Below, one piece after another: positions 16,229-23,751 of a stretch of DNA of 64,000 nucleotides. Source of the stretch: Zeimonas sp964538505 (GTDB taxonomy: Bacteria > Pseudomonadota > Gammaproteobacteria > Burkholderiales > Burkholderiaceae_E); NCBI GenBank assembly GCA_964538505.1, contig CAZIDY010000016.1, forward strand, positions 5,940-69,939, in the 5' to 3' direction. Position numbers and translations under genes: made by a program. How positions within the stretch are numbered: the first letter of the stretch is position 1; every line of letters begins with the position of its first letter. The notes beneath the pieces were generated by a model. It worked only from the letters and a program-made list of their open reading frames with translations, was not told where the DNA came from and made no database searches.

Positions 16229-16940
16229 TTCGCACAGCCCCGGCATCCGCATCGAGGCGCTGAGCAAGCGCTACGGCAAGGGCGACACCGCAGTCGACGC
16301 CTTGAGGCACGTCGACATGCAGGTCGCGCCCGGCGAGGTCGTCGGCCTGATCGGCCCGTCGGGGTCGGGCAAGAGCACCTTGCTGAAATGCCTCGGTGCG
16401 GTCATCGAGCCGAGCGCCGGCCGGATGACGCTCGGTGATCGCGTCGTCTACGACGACGGCTGGAAGATCCGCGACCTGCGCGCACTGCGCCGCGACAAGA
16501 TCGGTTTCGTGTTCCAGGCGCCGTATCTGATCTCGTTCCTCGACGCCACCGACAACGTCGCGCTGTTGCCGATGCTGGCCGGACGCCCGAACGCCGAGTC
16601 GCGCCGGCGCGCGCGTGAAATGCTGCTCGCGCTCGACGTCGACCATCGCGCCGGCGCCATGCCCGCGCAACTCTCGGGCGGCGAGCAGCAGCGAATCGCG
16701 ATCGCGCGCGCGCTGGTCAACCGGCCGCCGGTGATCCTCGCCGACGAGCCGACCGCGCCGCTGGACAGCGAGCGCGCGCTCGCCGTCATCCGCATCCTGC
16801 ACGAGATGGCGCACCACTACCAGACCGCCGTGATCGTCGTGACGCACGACGAAAAGATCATCCCCACGTTCCGGCGCATCTACCAGATCCGCGACGGGCG
16901 GACGCACGAGCAGGTCGGCGAAGGAAGGCCGTTCCGATGA
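16221..16940 (+). CDS. MacB/LolD-type ABC ATPase
   Basis: This 239-residue ATPase has Walker A GPSGSGKST, a Q loop in FVFQAPYL, signature LSGGEQQRIAIARAL, Walker B VILADEPTAPLD and the switch histidine in VVTHDEKI. It starts at GTG, overlapping the permease end by eight bases, and its end overlaps the start of the outer-membrane factor. It powers the tripartite exporter. The alanine-proline in EPTAPLD, where most relatives have GALD or SALD, is a small deviation after the catalytic glutamate and is not expected to abolish activity. Confidence 0.92.
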   Translation: MADSHSPGIRIEALSKRYGKGDTAVDALRHVDMQVAPGEVVGLIGPSGSGKSTLLKCLGAVIEPSAGRMTLGDRVVYDDGWKIRDLRALRRDKIGFVFQAPYLISFLDATDNVALLPMLAGRPNAESRRRAREMLLALDVDHRAGAMPAQLSGGEQQRIAIARALVNRPPVILADEPTAPLDSERALAVIRILHEMAHHYQTAVIVVTHDEKIIPTFRRIYQIRDGRTHEQVGEGRPFR

Positions 16941-18640
16941 AACGCGTGCGGCGCTTTCGCATCGCCCGCGCGGCCGGCGTTCTCTCCGTCGTTGCGATGC
17001 TGGCAGGGTGCGCCGTGCCGTCGGAATTCAGGCGACCCGATGCGCCGGAGGTCCGCGGGTACACGGCCGAACCGATGCCGGCGAGCACGGCCTCGAGCGA
17101 TACGCGGCTGGGAGCGGAACAGCGTTTCGTCACGGCAGCTCCGATCATGACGCAATGGTGGCGCGCGCTCGGTTCCGCCCGGCTCGACCAGCTGGTCGAC
17201 GAAGCCCTGCTCGCCAGCCCGACGCTCGCCGCGGCGCAGAGCACGCTGCGCCAGGCAGGCGAGACGCTGGCCGCGCGCTCGGGTGCGCTCGAATACCCGC
17301 AGGCGAAAGCCGAGTTCGCTGCGCAGCGCCAGCGAAACAACGGGTCGGCGCTCGGACAGTCGATCGGCGAGCGGAGCTTCAGCCTGTACGGCGCCTCGGT
17401 CGGCATCGTGTACGACCCGGACTTCGCCGGCGGCAACCGCCGTACGCTCGAGGCGCTCGCCGCACAGGTCGACTACCGGCGCTTCCAGCTCGAGGCGGCG
17501 AAGCTCGCGCTCGCTGGCAACGTCGCGGTCGCGGCGATCGCGCAGGCGCGTCTCGTCGAACAGATCGCCGTGACCGAAGCGCTCGCCGAACTGCAGCGCG
17601 AACAGATCGAGATCACGCGAACGCGCGTCTCCCTCGGCGCGGCGTCGAACGACGAAGTCGTCGCGTTGCAGACGCAGTACGAGCAGACGCGAGCGAGGAT
17701 TCCGTCACTACGCATCGAGCGGGAACGAAGCGCACACCTGCTCGCTGTGCTGGTGGGCAAGGAGCCGGCAAACTTCAAGTCGCCCCACTTCACGCTGGAA
17801 GACTTCGCGTTGCCGGCCGAACTGCCGCTGCGCGTTCCCTCCGATCTCGTCCGCCAGCGACCGGACATTCGATCGGCCGAGGCGCTGCTGCATTCGGCCG
17901 ACGCGCAGTACGGAGTTGCGCTCGCGAAGCTGTATCCGCAGATCACCCTCAGCGCGGCGCTCGGCTCGCAGACGCTCACCGCGGCCGGGCTGTTCGGCGC
18001 CGGATCGCTCGTCTGGGGCGTTGCGGGACAGCTCGTGCAGCCCCTGTTCCGGCCGGGCCTGCGCGCCGAGGCGCGCGCTGCCGAGGCCGAGCTCGCAGCG
18101 GTCGCCGCGAACTACCGCGATACCGTCCTGCAGGCGTTGCGCAACGTCGCCGACGTGCTGCAGGCGATCGAGCACGGGGCGCAAGCGCTGTCGGCGCAGG
18201 CGGCGGCCGACGCGGCAGCGCGGGAACTCCTGCGATCGATGGACGACCGACACCGGCTCGGTGCAGCCAGCTACATCGAATTGCTGATCGCGCAGCAGCA
18301 GGCGCAACAGACGCGGATGGACCTGATCGCAATGCAGGCGCAACGGCTCGCCGACTCGGTCGCGTTTTATCAGGCGATGGGGGGCGGGCTCGTGCTTGCG
18401 AACCGCCCCAGCCCCATTTCGACCAACGCGCCTTCGCCGCGAAGCAACCACAGCGCCTCGAGCCCCACGCGCTGCGCCAACGCCAGCCCTTCGCCCGGCC
18501 CGGCTACCAGCAGCGCCGTGGCCCAGGCGTCGGCATCCATGCACGTGCCGGCAAGCACGGTGACCGAAGCGACGTCGTTGTGGACGGGCGCTGCGCGGCG
18601 GCCATCCATCGTGTGCGCCACGCGCGCATCGCCGACCTGA
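16937..18640 (+). CDS. NodT-type outer-membrane factor lipoprotein with a chimeric 3' end
   Basis: This is the outer-membrane channel of the tripartite exporter. A lipobox (MLAGC, Cys25) is followed by two TolC-like repeats with long helices (for example ARLDQLVDEALLASPTLAAA and LVRQRPDIRSAEALL). The family would normally end shortly after SVAFYQAMGGG. Here the frame continues about 80 residues through DNA that is the antisense of apbE, giving a serine- and proline-rich tail unlike any outer-membrane factor. The original stop therefore seems to have been lost when the apbE-containing block was joined. The channel part is complete, so function may be retained. Confidence 0.85.
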   Translation: MKRVRRFRIARAAGVLSVVAMLAGCAVPSEFRRPDAPEVRGYTAEPMPASTASSDTRLGAEQRFVTAAPIMTQWWRALGSARLDQLVDEALLASPTLAAAQSTLRQAGETLAARSGALEYPQAKAEFAAQRQRNNGSALGQSIGERSFSLYGASVGIVYDPDFAGGNRRTLEALAAQVDYRRFQLEAAKLALAGNVAVAAIAQARLVEQIAVTEALAELQREQIEITRTRVSLGAASNDEVVALQTQYEQTRARIPSLRIERERSAHLLAVLVGKEPANFKSPHFTLEDFALPAELPLRVPSDLVRQRPDIRSAEALLHSADAQYGVALAKLYPQITLSAALGSQTLTAAGLFGAGSLVWGVAGQLVQPLFRPGLRAEARAAEAELAAVAANYRDTVLQALRNVADVLQAIEHGAQALSAQAAADAAARELLRSMDDRHRLGAASYIELLIAQQQAQQTRMDLIAMQAQRLADSVAFYQAMGGGLVLANRPSPISTNAPSPRSNHSASSPTRCANASPSPGPATSSAVAQASASMHVPASTVTEATSLWTGAARRPSIVCATRASPT

Positions 18641-19383
18641 ACCAGGCGACGGTAGTCTCCCGAGGTGGCCACGGCCAGGTCCTGAAGTTCGATCACGCCA
18701 TGCGCCGCACGGCGCCCGGCCTGGGGGCTCTCCAGGGCTACCGCCCAAGGCTGGCCGTCGGCCTGGCTGCCCAGGGCATGCAGCTCGCCATCGAGGGCTA
18801 CCAGTGCGTGGCGGATGCCGTGGTCCTTCAGCACGGCCACCATGCAATCCACGGCGTAGCCCTTGGCAATGCCGCACAGGTCGACCTGCAGGCGCGCGCG
18901 TTTGCAGGCACGCCCTGTGGCGAGGTCCAGTTGCAGGCCTTCGTGCGCGGGGCAGTGGGGATCGTCGCGGGCGGCGCGGATCGCCTGCGCATCGGGCGCA
19001 TCGCGCACCGCACCGAAGCCCCAGGCGTCGACCAGCGCTCCGACGGCGGGATCAAAGGCACCCGCGCTCAGCCGGCCGATATCCAGCGCCCGGGTCAGCA
19101 CCTGCAGCATCTCTTTGGGCAATTCCACCCACGCATCGACGGGTGCCCGGTTCAGGCGCATCAGGTCGCTGTCGGGCTTCCAGGGGGACATCTGCGCATC
19201 CACTTGCTCCACCGCAGCCTGCAGGGCAGCGTGCAGCAGTTCGGGGTCTCGGTCAGGCGCCGCGTCGCAGCGGACAGACCAGCGCGTTCCCATGGTCGGG
19301 CCATGCAGGTGCAGGCGGGCGCGTCCGGCGTGCGGGTCTGCGCCTTTCGCCTCCGCGGGATGGTCAGAACACGTCTTCGGCAT
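18370..19383 (-). CDS. apbE: FAD:protein FMN transferase
   Basis: This 337-residue ApbE enzyme covalently attaches FMN from FAD to a threonine or serine of exported flavoproteins. Family motifs are TMGTRWSV near the start, MSPWKPDSDLMRLN, VDLCGIAKGYAVD, ALVALDGELHALG, and near the end AGTCMDADAWATAL with the metal-binding acidic residues. There is no clear signal peptide in the first residues. Its 5' end overlaps the reductase gene by 20 bases. A DUF2271 protein two genes upstream carries a DGVTGAS motif, the probable substrate. Its 3' end overlaps the end of the outer-membrane factor frame by about 270 bases on the other strand. Confidence 0.92.
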   Translation of the reverse strand: MPKTCSDHPAEAKGADPHAGRARLHLHGPTMGTRWSVRCDAAPDRDPELLHAALQAAVEQVDAQMSPWKPDSDLMRLNRAPVDAWVELPKEMLQVLTRALDIGRLSAGAFDPAVGALVDAWGFGAVRDAPDAQAIRAARDDPHCPAHEGLQLDLATGRACKRARLQVDLCGIAKGYAVDCMVAVLKDHGIRHALVALDGELHALGSQADGQPWAVALESPQAGRRAAHGVIELQDLAVATSGDYRRLVQVGDARVAHTMDGRRAAPVHNDVASVTVLAGTCMDADAWATALLVAGPGEGLALAQRVGLEALWLLRGEGALVEMGLGRFASTSPPPIA

Positions 19384-21568
19384 AGCGCCCTTTCGCCTTG
19401 AGTTGCTGCACGCTCAAATGCAGCGTGCGCAGAATGTCATCCAGCGTTTCGGCTACGCCGCGTGCCATGGGGCGGCTGCCGCACACGCGCACGCAGGCGC
19501 CGCGCTGCAGCAGCTCGCCCAGGTGCGTGGCGTCGCGGCGCAGGGCGTCCTGCACATAGCCTCCGCCCGGCACACGCGAGAACGCGGTTTGCACACTGGC
19601 CAGGCGCTGCTCGTCGAGCCAGCGCCGGATCTCGGGTTCGAAATAGAAATCCAGCGACGGGTTGCGTCCGCCGAAGTACAGGTGCATCGGGGTGCGCCTG
19701 TCGTTGCGCCGGATGAAGCCCGCGAGCGGGGCTACGCCCGTGCCCGCGCCGATGAGCACCACGGTTCGCCGTGGGTCGTGCAAGGCGAAACCCGGGTTGG
19801 GCCGGATGAAAGCCTCGGCCGTGTCCCCCGGCTGCAGGCCGTAGAGGTGCGTGGAGCACAGGCCGCCTGCCAACCGACGCACGCAGATTTCCAGGAATCC
19901 GTCCTCGGTGCCCGAGGCCAGCGAGTAATAGCGTGGCACGTTGGCGCCGGGCGGAACGATGCCCACCAGGTCGCCCGCCGCAAAACGCGCCAGGCCGCGC
20001 CCGCGCAGGCGATCGCGCCAGCCCACGCGTGGCCAGCAAAAGCGCAGGATGGCCGTCGAAGTGTCCGCCTGGCCCGAGTAGTCCTGGCGCGAACTCAGCG
20101 TGAGGGTGGTGCTCGGCGGCACGCGCGGCACATGGTTCAGAACCAGAGGCTCGTTCAGCGCCTGTGCGAGGGCTTCGCCCCAGCGGGCGAACTGCTGGCT
20201 GGATTGCTGGTGGACGCATTCGAGCGGCAGCAGCGCGGGCCAGCCCCGTGCGCGCAAAGCGTGCTCCAACGCCTGGGCAAAGCCGCAAAAGGCCGGGTAT
20301 TGCCGGTCGCCAAAGCCCAGTACTGCCACGGGCACCACGCCGCGTTTGTGGCTCGCAATGTGCGCGAGGACCTGGCTGGCGTGGGCAGGGGCCTGCCCCT
20401 CGCCATAGGTGGCGGCAAGCACGAACACGTGCCGCGTGGCCGGAGCAGTCTGAAAATGCTCCAGGCCGCTGGTGTGCACGTGGTGGCCGCATTGAACCAG
20501 CGCGTCGTGCAGCGACTGGGCAAAGCCCCAGGTGCTGCCGCCTTCGCTGGCAACGAAGACCAGCACGTCGGCCTGTGCGAGCGGGCTGTTGCCCGTGATG
20601 CGAACCGCCTCGCGGCGTGCCCGCCACCAGATCAGCACGCCCGACAGCCACAAGGGCACGATGGAGGCTCCCACGAGCCCCAGCACGATGGCCCAGAGCC
20701 AGGCGCTCTCGCCCGTGTGCAACACCACGGCCCAGTCGTACAGGTGCTGCGCCGTGGTGGCGTCCTGCCAGGCCAAAGTCTCACCGCTGTAGCGGTCGAT
20801 CCAGCCCTGGCCTTGGCCGGTCGTCACTTTCCAGCTGTCCTCGGGGTCTGTTGCGCTTGGGAAATTCAGTTTGCGCAAGTCCTGTACGGTGAGGCTTTGC
20901 AGCGCTCGCACTTGCGCGACTGGCACCTCGGTCGCGCTGCCAGCCACGGACACCACGCTCGGCTCGGGTTCGGCGTCGAGCTGCACCAGCCCCAGCGTCG
21001 TCGCGCTCATGAAGAGCGCCGTGAGCGACGACAGGCCCAGCACCGCAAGCACCATCCGGCCGACGAGCACATGCAGGCGCTGCGCCAGCGGGCCGCGCAC
21101 CCGCCCCGCCAGGTGTTGCCAGCCGCCCATGCGACGCAGCAGCAGCGCCAGTCCGGAGAACGAAATCAGCGCTATGGCGAGCGCAATGCCTGCCGCGCCC
21201 CAGCGCCCCGCGTCGCCGAGCAGCAGGGAGCGGTGCAGGTTCTTCACCCAGCGCGGCAGTTGCGAGGGGCGGTACGCTGCGAGCGCCCGGCCGTCCCCCG
21301 GGTCCACATACGAAGCCTGCGGCTGCTCACCGACGAAGCCATAGGCGACGATGGCGCCCGAGGGCAGACGGCGGATTTCCTCCACGCCAGGCAGGACACG
21401 CTGTACCCGTTCGGCCAGCGTGGCCACGGGCAGATCGGCCGGCGCCGAGGGGGCCTGCCAGGCCTGCTGCACCGGGTCGATGGCCAGGAGGGCGCCGGTG
21501 ATGGCGAGCACCAGCGCCAGGCTGCCAGCGGCCAGGCCCAGCCAGCGGTGAATGGCTTTCCAGCCCAA
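19364..21568 (-). CDS. PepSY-TM / flavodoxin / FNR-type membrane reductase
   Basis: This 734-residue fusion has a PepSY membrane domain (residues 1–320; WKAIHRWLGLAAGSLALVLA, then LHRSLLL and further helices). A flavodoxin domain follows (about 334–470; VFVASEGGSTWGFAQSL, LAATYGEGQAPAH). The last part is a cytochrome P450-reductase-like FAD/NAD(P)H domain (about 500–734; RYYSLASG and VVLIGAGTGVAPLAGFI). It should take electrons from NAD(P)H in the cytoplasm and deliver them across the membrane. Downstream apbE overlaps it; upstream lies the DUF2271 protein, the likely periplasmic electron acceptor. The gene is part of a module with distinct base composition. Confidence 0.9.
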   Translation of the reverse strand: MGWKAIHRWLGLAAGSLALVLAITGALLAIDPVQQAWQAPSAPADLPVATLAERVQRVLPGVEEIRRLPSGAIVAYGFVGEQPQASYVDPGDGRALAAYRPSQLPRWVKNLHRSLLLGDAGRWGAAGIALAIALISFSGLALLLRRMGGWQHLAGRVRGPLAQRLHVLVGRMVLAVLGLSSLTALFMSATTLGLVQLDAEPEPSVVSVAGSATEVPVAQVRALQSLTVQDLRKLNFPSATDPEDSWKVTTGQGQGWIDRYSGETLAWQDATTAQHLYDWAVVLHTGESAWLWAIVLGLVGASIVPLWLSGVLIWWRARREAVRITGNSPLAQADVLVFVASEGGSTWGFAQSLHDALVQCGHHVHTSGLEHFQTAPATRHVFVLAATYGEGQAPAHASQVLAHIASHKRGVVPVAVLGFGDRQYPAFCGFAQALEHALRARGWPALLPLECVHQQSSQQFARWGEALAQALNEPLVLNHVPRVPPSTTLTLSSRQDYSGQADTSTAILRFCWPRVGWRDRLRGRGLARFAAGDLVGIVPPGANVPRYYSLASGTEDGFLEICVRRLAGGLCSTHLYGLQPGDTAEAFIRPNPGFALHDPRRTVVLIGAGTGVAPLAGFIRRNDRRTPMHLYFGGRNPSLDFYFEPEIRRWLDEQRLASVQTAFSRVPGGGYVQDALRRDATHLGELLQRGACVRVCGSRPMARGVAETLDDILRTLHLSVQQLKAKGRYAEDVF

Positions 21569-21578
21569 TGCGCGCTCC

Positions 21579-22055
21579 TTATTGCAGTTGGTAGGTCAGG
21601 GTCTGGATGTACCGCTTGCCCGCCTGGGGTTTGCCGGCGTTTTGTGTAGACAGTGGGACGCGGATTTCGGAGGGGCTGTCGCGCATGTCTTCTGCGGCGG
21701 CATCGATGCGAATTTCGTAGCCCGCATCGATCAACGCGTCGGCCAGATCGGCCGTCACTTTGAGCGAGCGTCCGGCACCCACGCTGGCGCCGGTCACGCC
21801 GTCGAGGCGCTTGGCGTCGCGGGCCGACAGGCGGTTCCAGTCGGCCAGATTCTTGTAGTACTTGGCCTTGCCCCCGGCCACCCACAGCGTGCGGGCATAG
21901 GCGCCCTTGGCGTCGGTCAGGTACACGGCCAGGTAGGCGCCGTCGCCGCCGTAGTTCTTGAGCTGAGTGGTCAACGTGACCGGGCGGCTGTGGGCCAGCG
22001 AGGGCAGGGCCAGCGCGCTCGCAACAGCCACGATGGTCAAAAGCGACTTGGACAT
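21579..22055 (-). CDS. Exported DUF2271 protein with FMN-attachment motif
   Basis: The 158-residue protein has a signal peptide ending in SLAHS (about residue 23) and a DUF2271 domain. Residues 85–91 read DGVTGAS, matching the ApbE acceptor pattern D-G-x-S/T-G-A-S/T, so Ser91 (or Thr88 less likely) is the predicted site of covalent FMN. DUF2271 proteins are among the families genomically linked to ApbE and to PepSY reductases. Here it lies directly upstream of such a reductase and of apbE. It is probably a periplasmic one-FMN electron carrier. Its final electron acceptor is not visible. Confidence 0.85.
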   Translation of the reverse strand: MSKSLLTIVAVASALALPSLAHSRPVTLTTQLKNYGGDGAYLAVYLTDAKGAYARTLWVAGGKAKYYKNLADWNRLSARDAKRLDGVTGASVGAGRSLKVTADLADALIDAGYEIRIDAAAEDMRDSPSEIRVPLSTQNAGKPQAGKRYIQTLTYQLQ

Positions 22056-22070
22056 GGTTTTCTCTTCCCG

Positions 22071-22391
22071 TTACTCGACCTGGCCGCGGTCGCGGTCTCG
22101 AGCGCGGTCGCGATCCTTGTGTTTGATCTGCACTACCTCCAGGGTCTGCGGGTCGATCCTGGCCTTGAAGGCGCGGCCCTGGGCATCCGTGCCGCGGATT
22201 TCATAGCAGCCGTCGTCGATCTTGAGCCGCTGCACTTGCCACCCTTGCGCTACGGCCATCTGATGCACGGCTTCGCGCGATTGCCACTGCTGCACCGGCG
22301 CGTCGCAGTCGTCGTCGGCCAGGGTGGGCCCGGCGGCCAGGCCCAGCGACAGGACCAGCACGCCGTGGCGCAGGAAGGGGTGGCGATTCAT
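22071..22391 (-). CDS. Small exported PepSY-domain protein
   Basis: The 106-residue protein has a signal peptide (about residues 1–25, ending GPTLA) and a PepSY domain with VAQGWQVQRLKIDDGCYEIRG and IDPQTLEVVQIKHKD. The tail is a run of alternating basic and acidic residues (KDRDRARDRDRGQVE). Two cysteines (in DDDCD and DDGCYE) could form a disulfide. It lies between a secreted small protein and the DUF2271 gene, in the same orientation. It could act as a binding partner of the PepSY reductase. Its specific role is not known. Confidence 0.82.
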   Translation of the reverse strand: MNRHPFLRHGVLVLSLGLAAGPTLADDDCDAPVQQWQSREAVHQMAVAQGWQVQRLKIDDGCYEIRGTDAQGRAFKARIDPQTLEVVQIKHKDRDRARDRDRGQVE

Positions 22392-22424
22392 GACGGTGCT
22401 CCTGGCAGGACGCAGGCCGGCTCT

Positions 22425-22745
22425 TCAGACGCCCGTCTGCGCAGCAGCGACCCAGCGCAGACCCTTGCCGCGGCTGTAGTAGTAGTCGCCTTGCGGGCTG
22501 ATGACGACGGCGCGTCGCGCCGTGGGATCGGAGAAGTATTGCCAGCCGTGACCCCGTTCATCAGGGCCGGCGCCGTGGGGCACGGCCTGCATGCCGTGGT
22601 CGAAGGCGCCCGCAGGACGGGCGTTCTCGATGCGGGGGCGGTCATGATCACGGTCGTTGCCATCGTCGCGATCGCCAGCCAGCACGGAACTGCCGAGGAT
22701 CGTTGCGAGCACTCCGATCGAGGCGAGAAGCACGGTCGATTTCAT
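22425..22745 (-). CDS. Small secreted protein of unknown function, first gene of the flavin module
   Basis: From the chosen ATG the product has 106 residues. A signal peptide (MKSTVLLASIGVLATILGSS, cleaved near VLAGD) is followed by a charged stretch DRDDGNDRDHDRP and a glycine/tyrosine-rich end (PQGDYYYSRGKGLRW). The start is fixed by AAAGGAG at ideal spacing; a longer frame starts 35 codons upstream without support. I do not recognise the family. The gene is separated from the PepSY gene by about 30 bases and follows a palindrome and a TTCAGC direct repeat, so it probably opens the transcript for the whole module. Confidence 0.7.
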   Translation of the reverse strand: MKSTVLLASIGVLATILGSSVLAGDRDDGNDRDHDRPRIENARPAGAFDHGMQAVPHGAGPDERGHGWQYFSDPTARRAVVISPQGDYYYSRGKGLRWVAAAQTGV

Positions 22746-22768
22746 GATCAACTCCTTTGCATGGACTG

Positions 22769-22784
22769 CAGTCGATATCGACTG
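22769..22784. promoter_or_regulatory. 16-bp perfect palindrome upstream of the flavin module
   Basis: CAGTCGATATCGACTG is self-complementary over all 16 bases and lies 24–39 bases before the first gene of the module, between its start and the TTCAGC box. It could be a repressor site near the transcription start or a small hairpin in the leader. No matching regulator is encoded next to it. Confidence 0.35.
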
Positions 22785-22807
22785 TGCAGGCAGTGTGCGT
22801 ACGGGGA

Positions 22808-22824
22808 GCTGAATTGGTGCTGAA
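22808..22824 (-). promoter_or_regulatory. OmpR-family box upstream of the flavin module
   Basis: On the minus strand this reads TTCAGC-N5-TTCAGC, identical in half-sites and spacing to the box at 4129–4145. Ten bases further lies CACACT, a weak -10, as expected for an activated promoter. The first gene starts 63 bases from the box, against 60 at the other locus. The remaining gap up to the tRNA shows nothing else. Confidence 0.45.
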
Positions 22825-22971
22825 CGGGCGAGGTGCGTGGCCGATTGCACGCGCGAGCAGAGGAAGAGGTCGTTGCCGGGCGTGTCCGAATGGACCTCGC
22901 CAAGACTGGAGTCGACCCTGCTGTACAGGGTGACGCCGGTCTGTCTTCAGGAGGCGCCCGCAAAGGCTGGC

Positions 22972-23046
22972 TGGTGGGCGGCGCAGGGTTCGAACCTGCG
23001 ACCCCTGCCGTGTGAAGGCAGTGCTCTACCGCTGAGCTAGCCGCCC
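22972..23046 (-). tRNA. tRNA-Val(CAC)
   Basis: The reverse strand folds as a full cloverleaf. Acceptor GGGCGGC pairs with GCCGCCC, the D arm contains AGCTCAGCGGTAGAGC, the anticodon stem-loop is CTGCC-TTCACAC-GGCAG with anticodon CAC, and the T arm is GCAGG-TTCGAAC-CCTGC. The encoded CCA end is present. It reads GUG valine codons. Its 3' end faces the flavin module, whose right edge is about 200 bases away. Confidence 0.95.
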
Positions 23047-23095
23047 CGGAGAGGGGAGGCGCGATTGTAATCGCTTCGGCGCAAGCCCGCCAGAC

Positions 23096-23689
23096 TCATC
23101 CGCCCCGCTCCCAGACGATGCAGCGATTGTTCGCCGGCATCGCGCGATCCTCGACGAGCGTGAAGCCCGCCGCACGCGCGAGTTCGTCGACCTTCTCGAA
23201 GTCGCGAACGCCGCGTCGCGGATCTTCGCTGCGCAGCCAGCGATCGAACTGTGCGTTGCTGTCGCTCGTCGCCTGTCCGTCGTAGCGGAACGGACCGTAG
23301 ACGACGAGGCGCGCGTCGTCGGTCGTCACATCGGGCAGCACCGCGAAGAAGCGCTCGACTTCGTCCCAGCCCATGATGTGCAGCGTGTTCGCGGTGAACA
23401 CGCCATCGAAGCCCTGCGCGGGGGGCGCATCGCGTACGTCCCAGGCGAGCGGAGTGGGTGTGTTCGGCAACGCCGCGTCGTCGAGCCAGGCACGGATGCC
23501 GCCGAGGTTTTCGTCGACGTCGCTCGCCTGCCATTCCAGATGCGCCAGCGCATCGGCGAAATGCACGGCGTGCTGGCCAGTGCCGCTGCCCACCTCGAGC
23601 ACGCGGCTGCGGTCGCCGAAATGCTGCTGCAGCACCGACAGGATCGGCTCGCGATTGCGTTCGCAGGCGAGCGAGAACGGCTTCTCCAT
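23096..23689 (-). CDS. DUF938 SAM-dependent methyltransferase
   Basis: This 197-residue protein of the DUF938 group has a Rossmann SAM-binding motif VLEVGSGTGQHAVHFA, an acidic ribose-binding position in WQASDVDEN and a motif-IV-like NTLHIMGWDEVERFF. It starts MEKPFSLACERNREPIL, as family members do. The substrate is unknown. The gene is divergent from gltX with only 62 bases between them, and ends about 50 bases from the tRNA gene. It occurs widely in proteobacteria, which suggests a housekeeping or metabolite role. Confidence 0.87.
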   Translation of the reverse strand: MEKPFSLACERNREPILSVLQQHFGDRSRVLEVGSGTGQHAVHFADALAHLEWQASDVDENLGGIRAWLDDAALPNTPTPLAWDVRDAPPAQGFDGVFTANTLHIMGWDEVERFFAVLPDVTTDDARLVVYGPFRYDGQATSDSNAQFDRWLRSEDPRRGVRDFEKVDELARAAGFTLVEDRAMPANNRCIVWERGG

Positions 23690-23751
23690 CCGTGCACGAT
23701 ACCCGCTCCCGTAGAATCGGACGATCCAGCCCCTCCGGAACTCCAGGCGAG

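Noticed and set aside
21644..21653. Third copy of the GTGTAGACAG core
   Set aside because: Only 10 bases match and they lie within the DUF2271 coding sequence, so chance is likely.
18390..22985. Possible direct repeats (attachment sites) flanking the flavin module, comparing the GGGGGGCGGG at its left edge with the tRNA-Val 3' end
   Set aside because: The match is about 9 of 12 bases in G-rich sequence, and there is no integrase; this is not evidence for site-specific integration.
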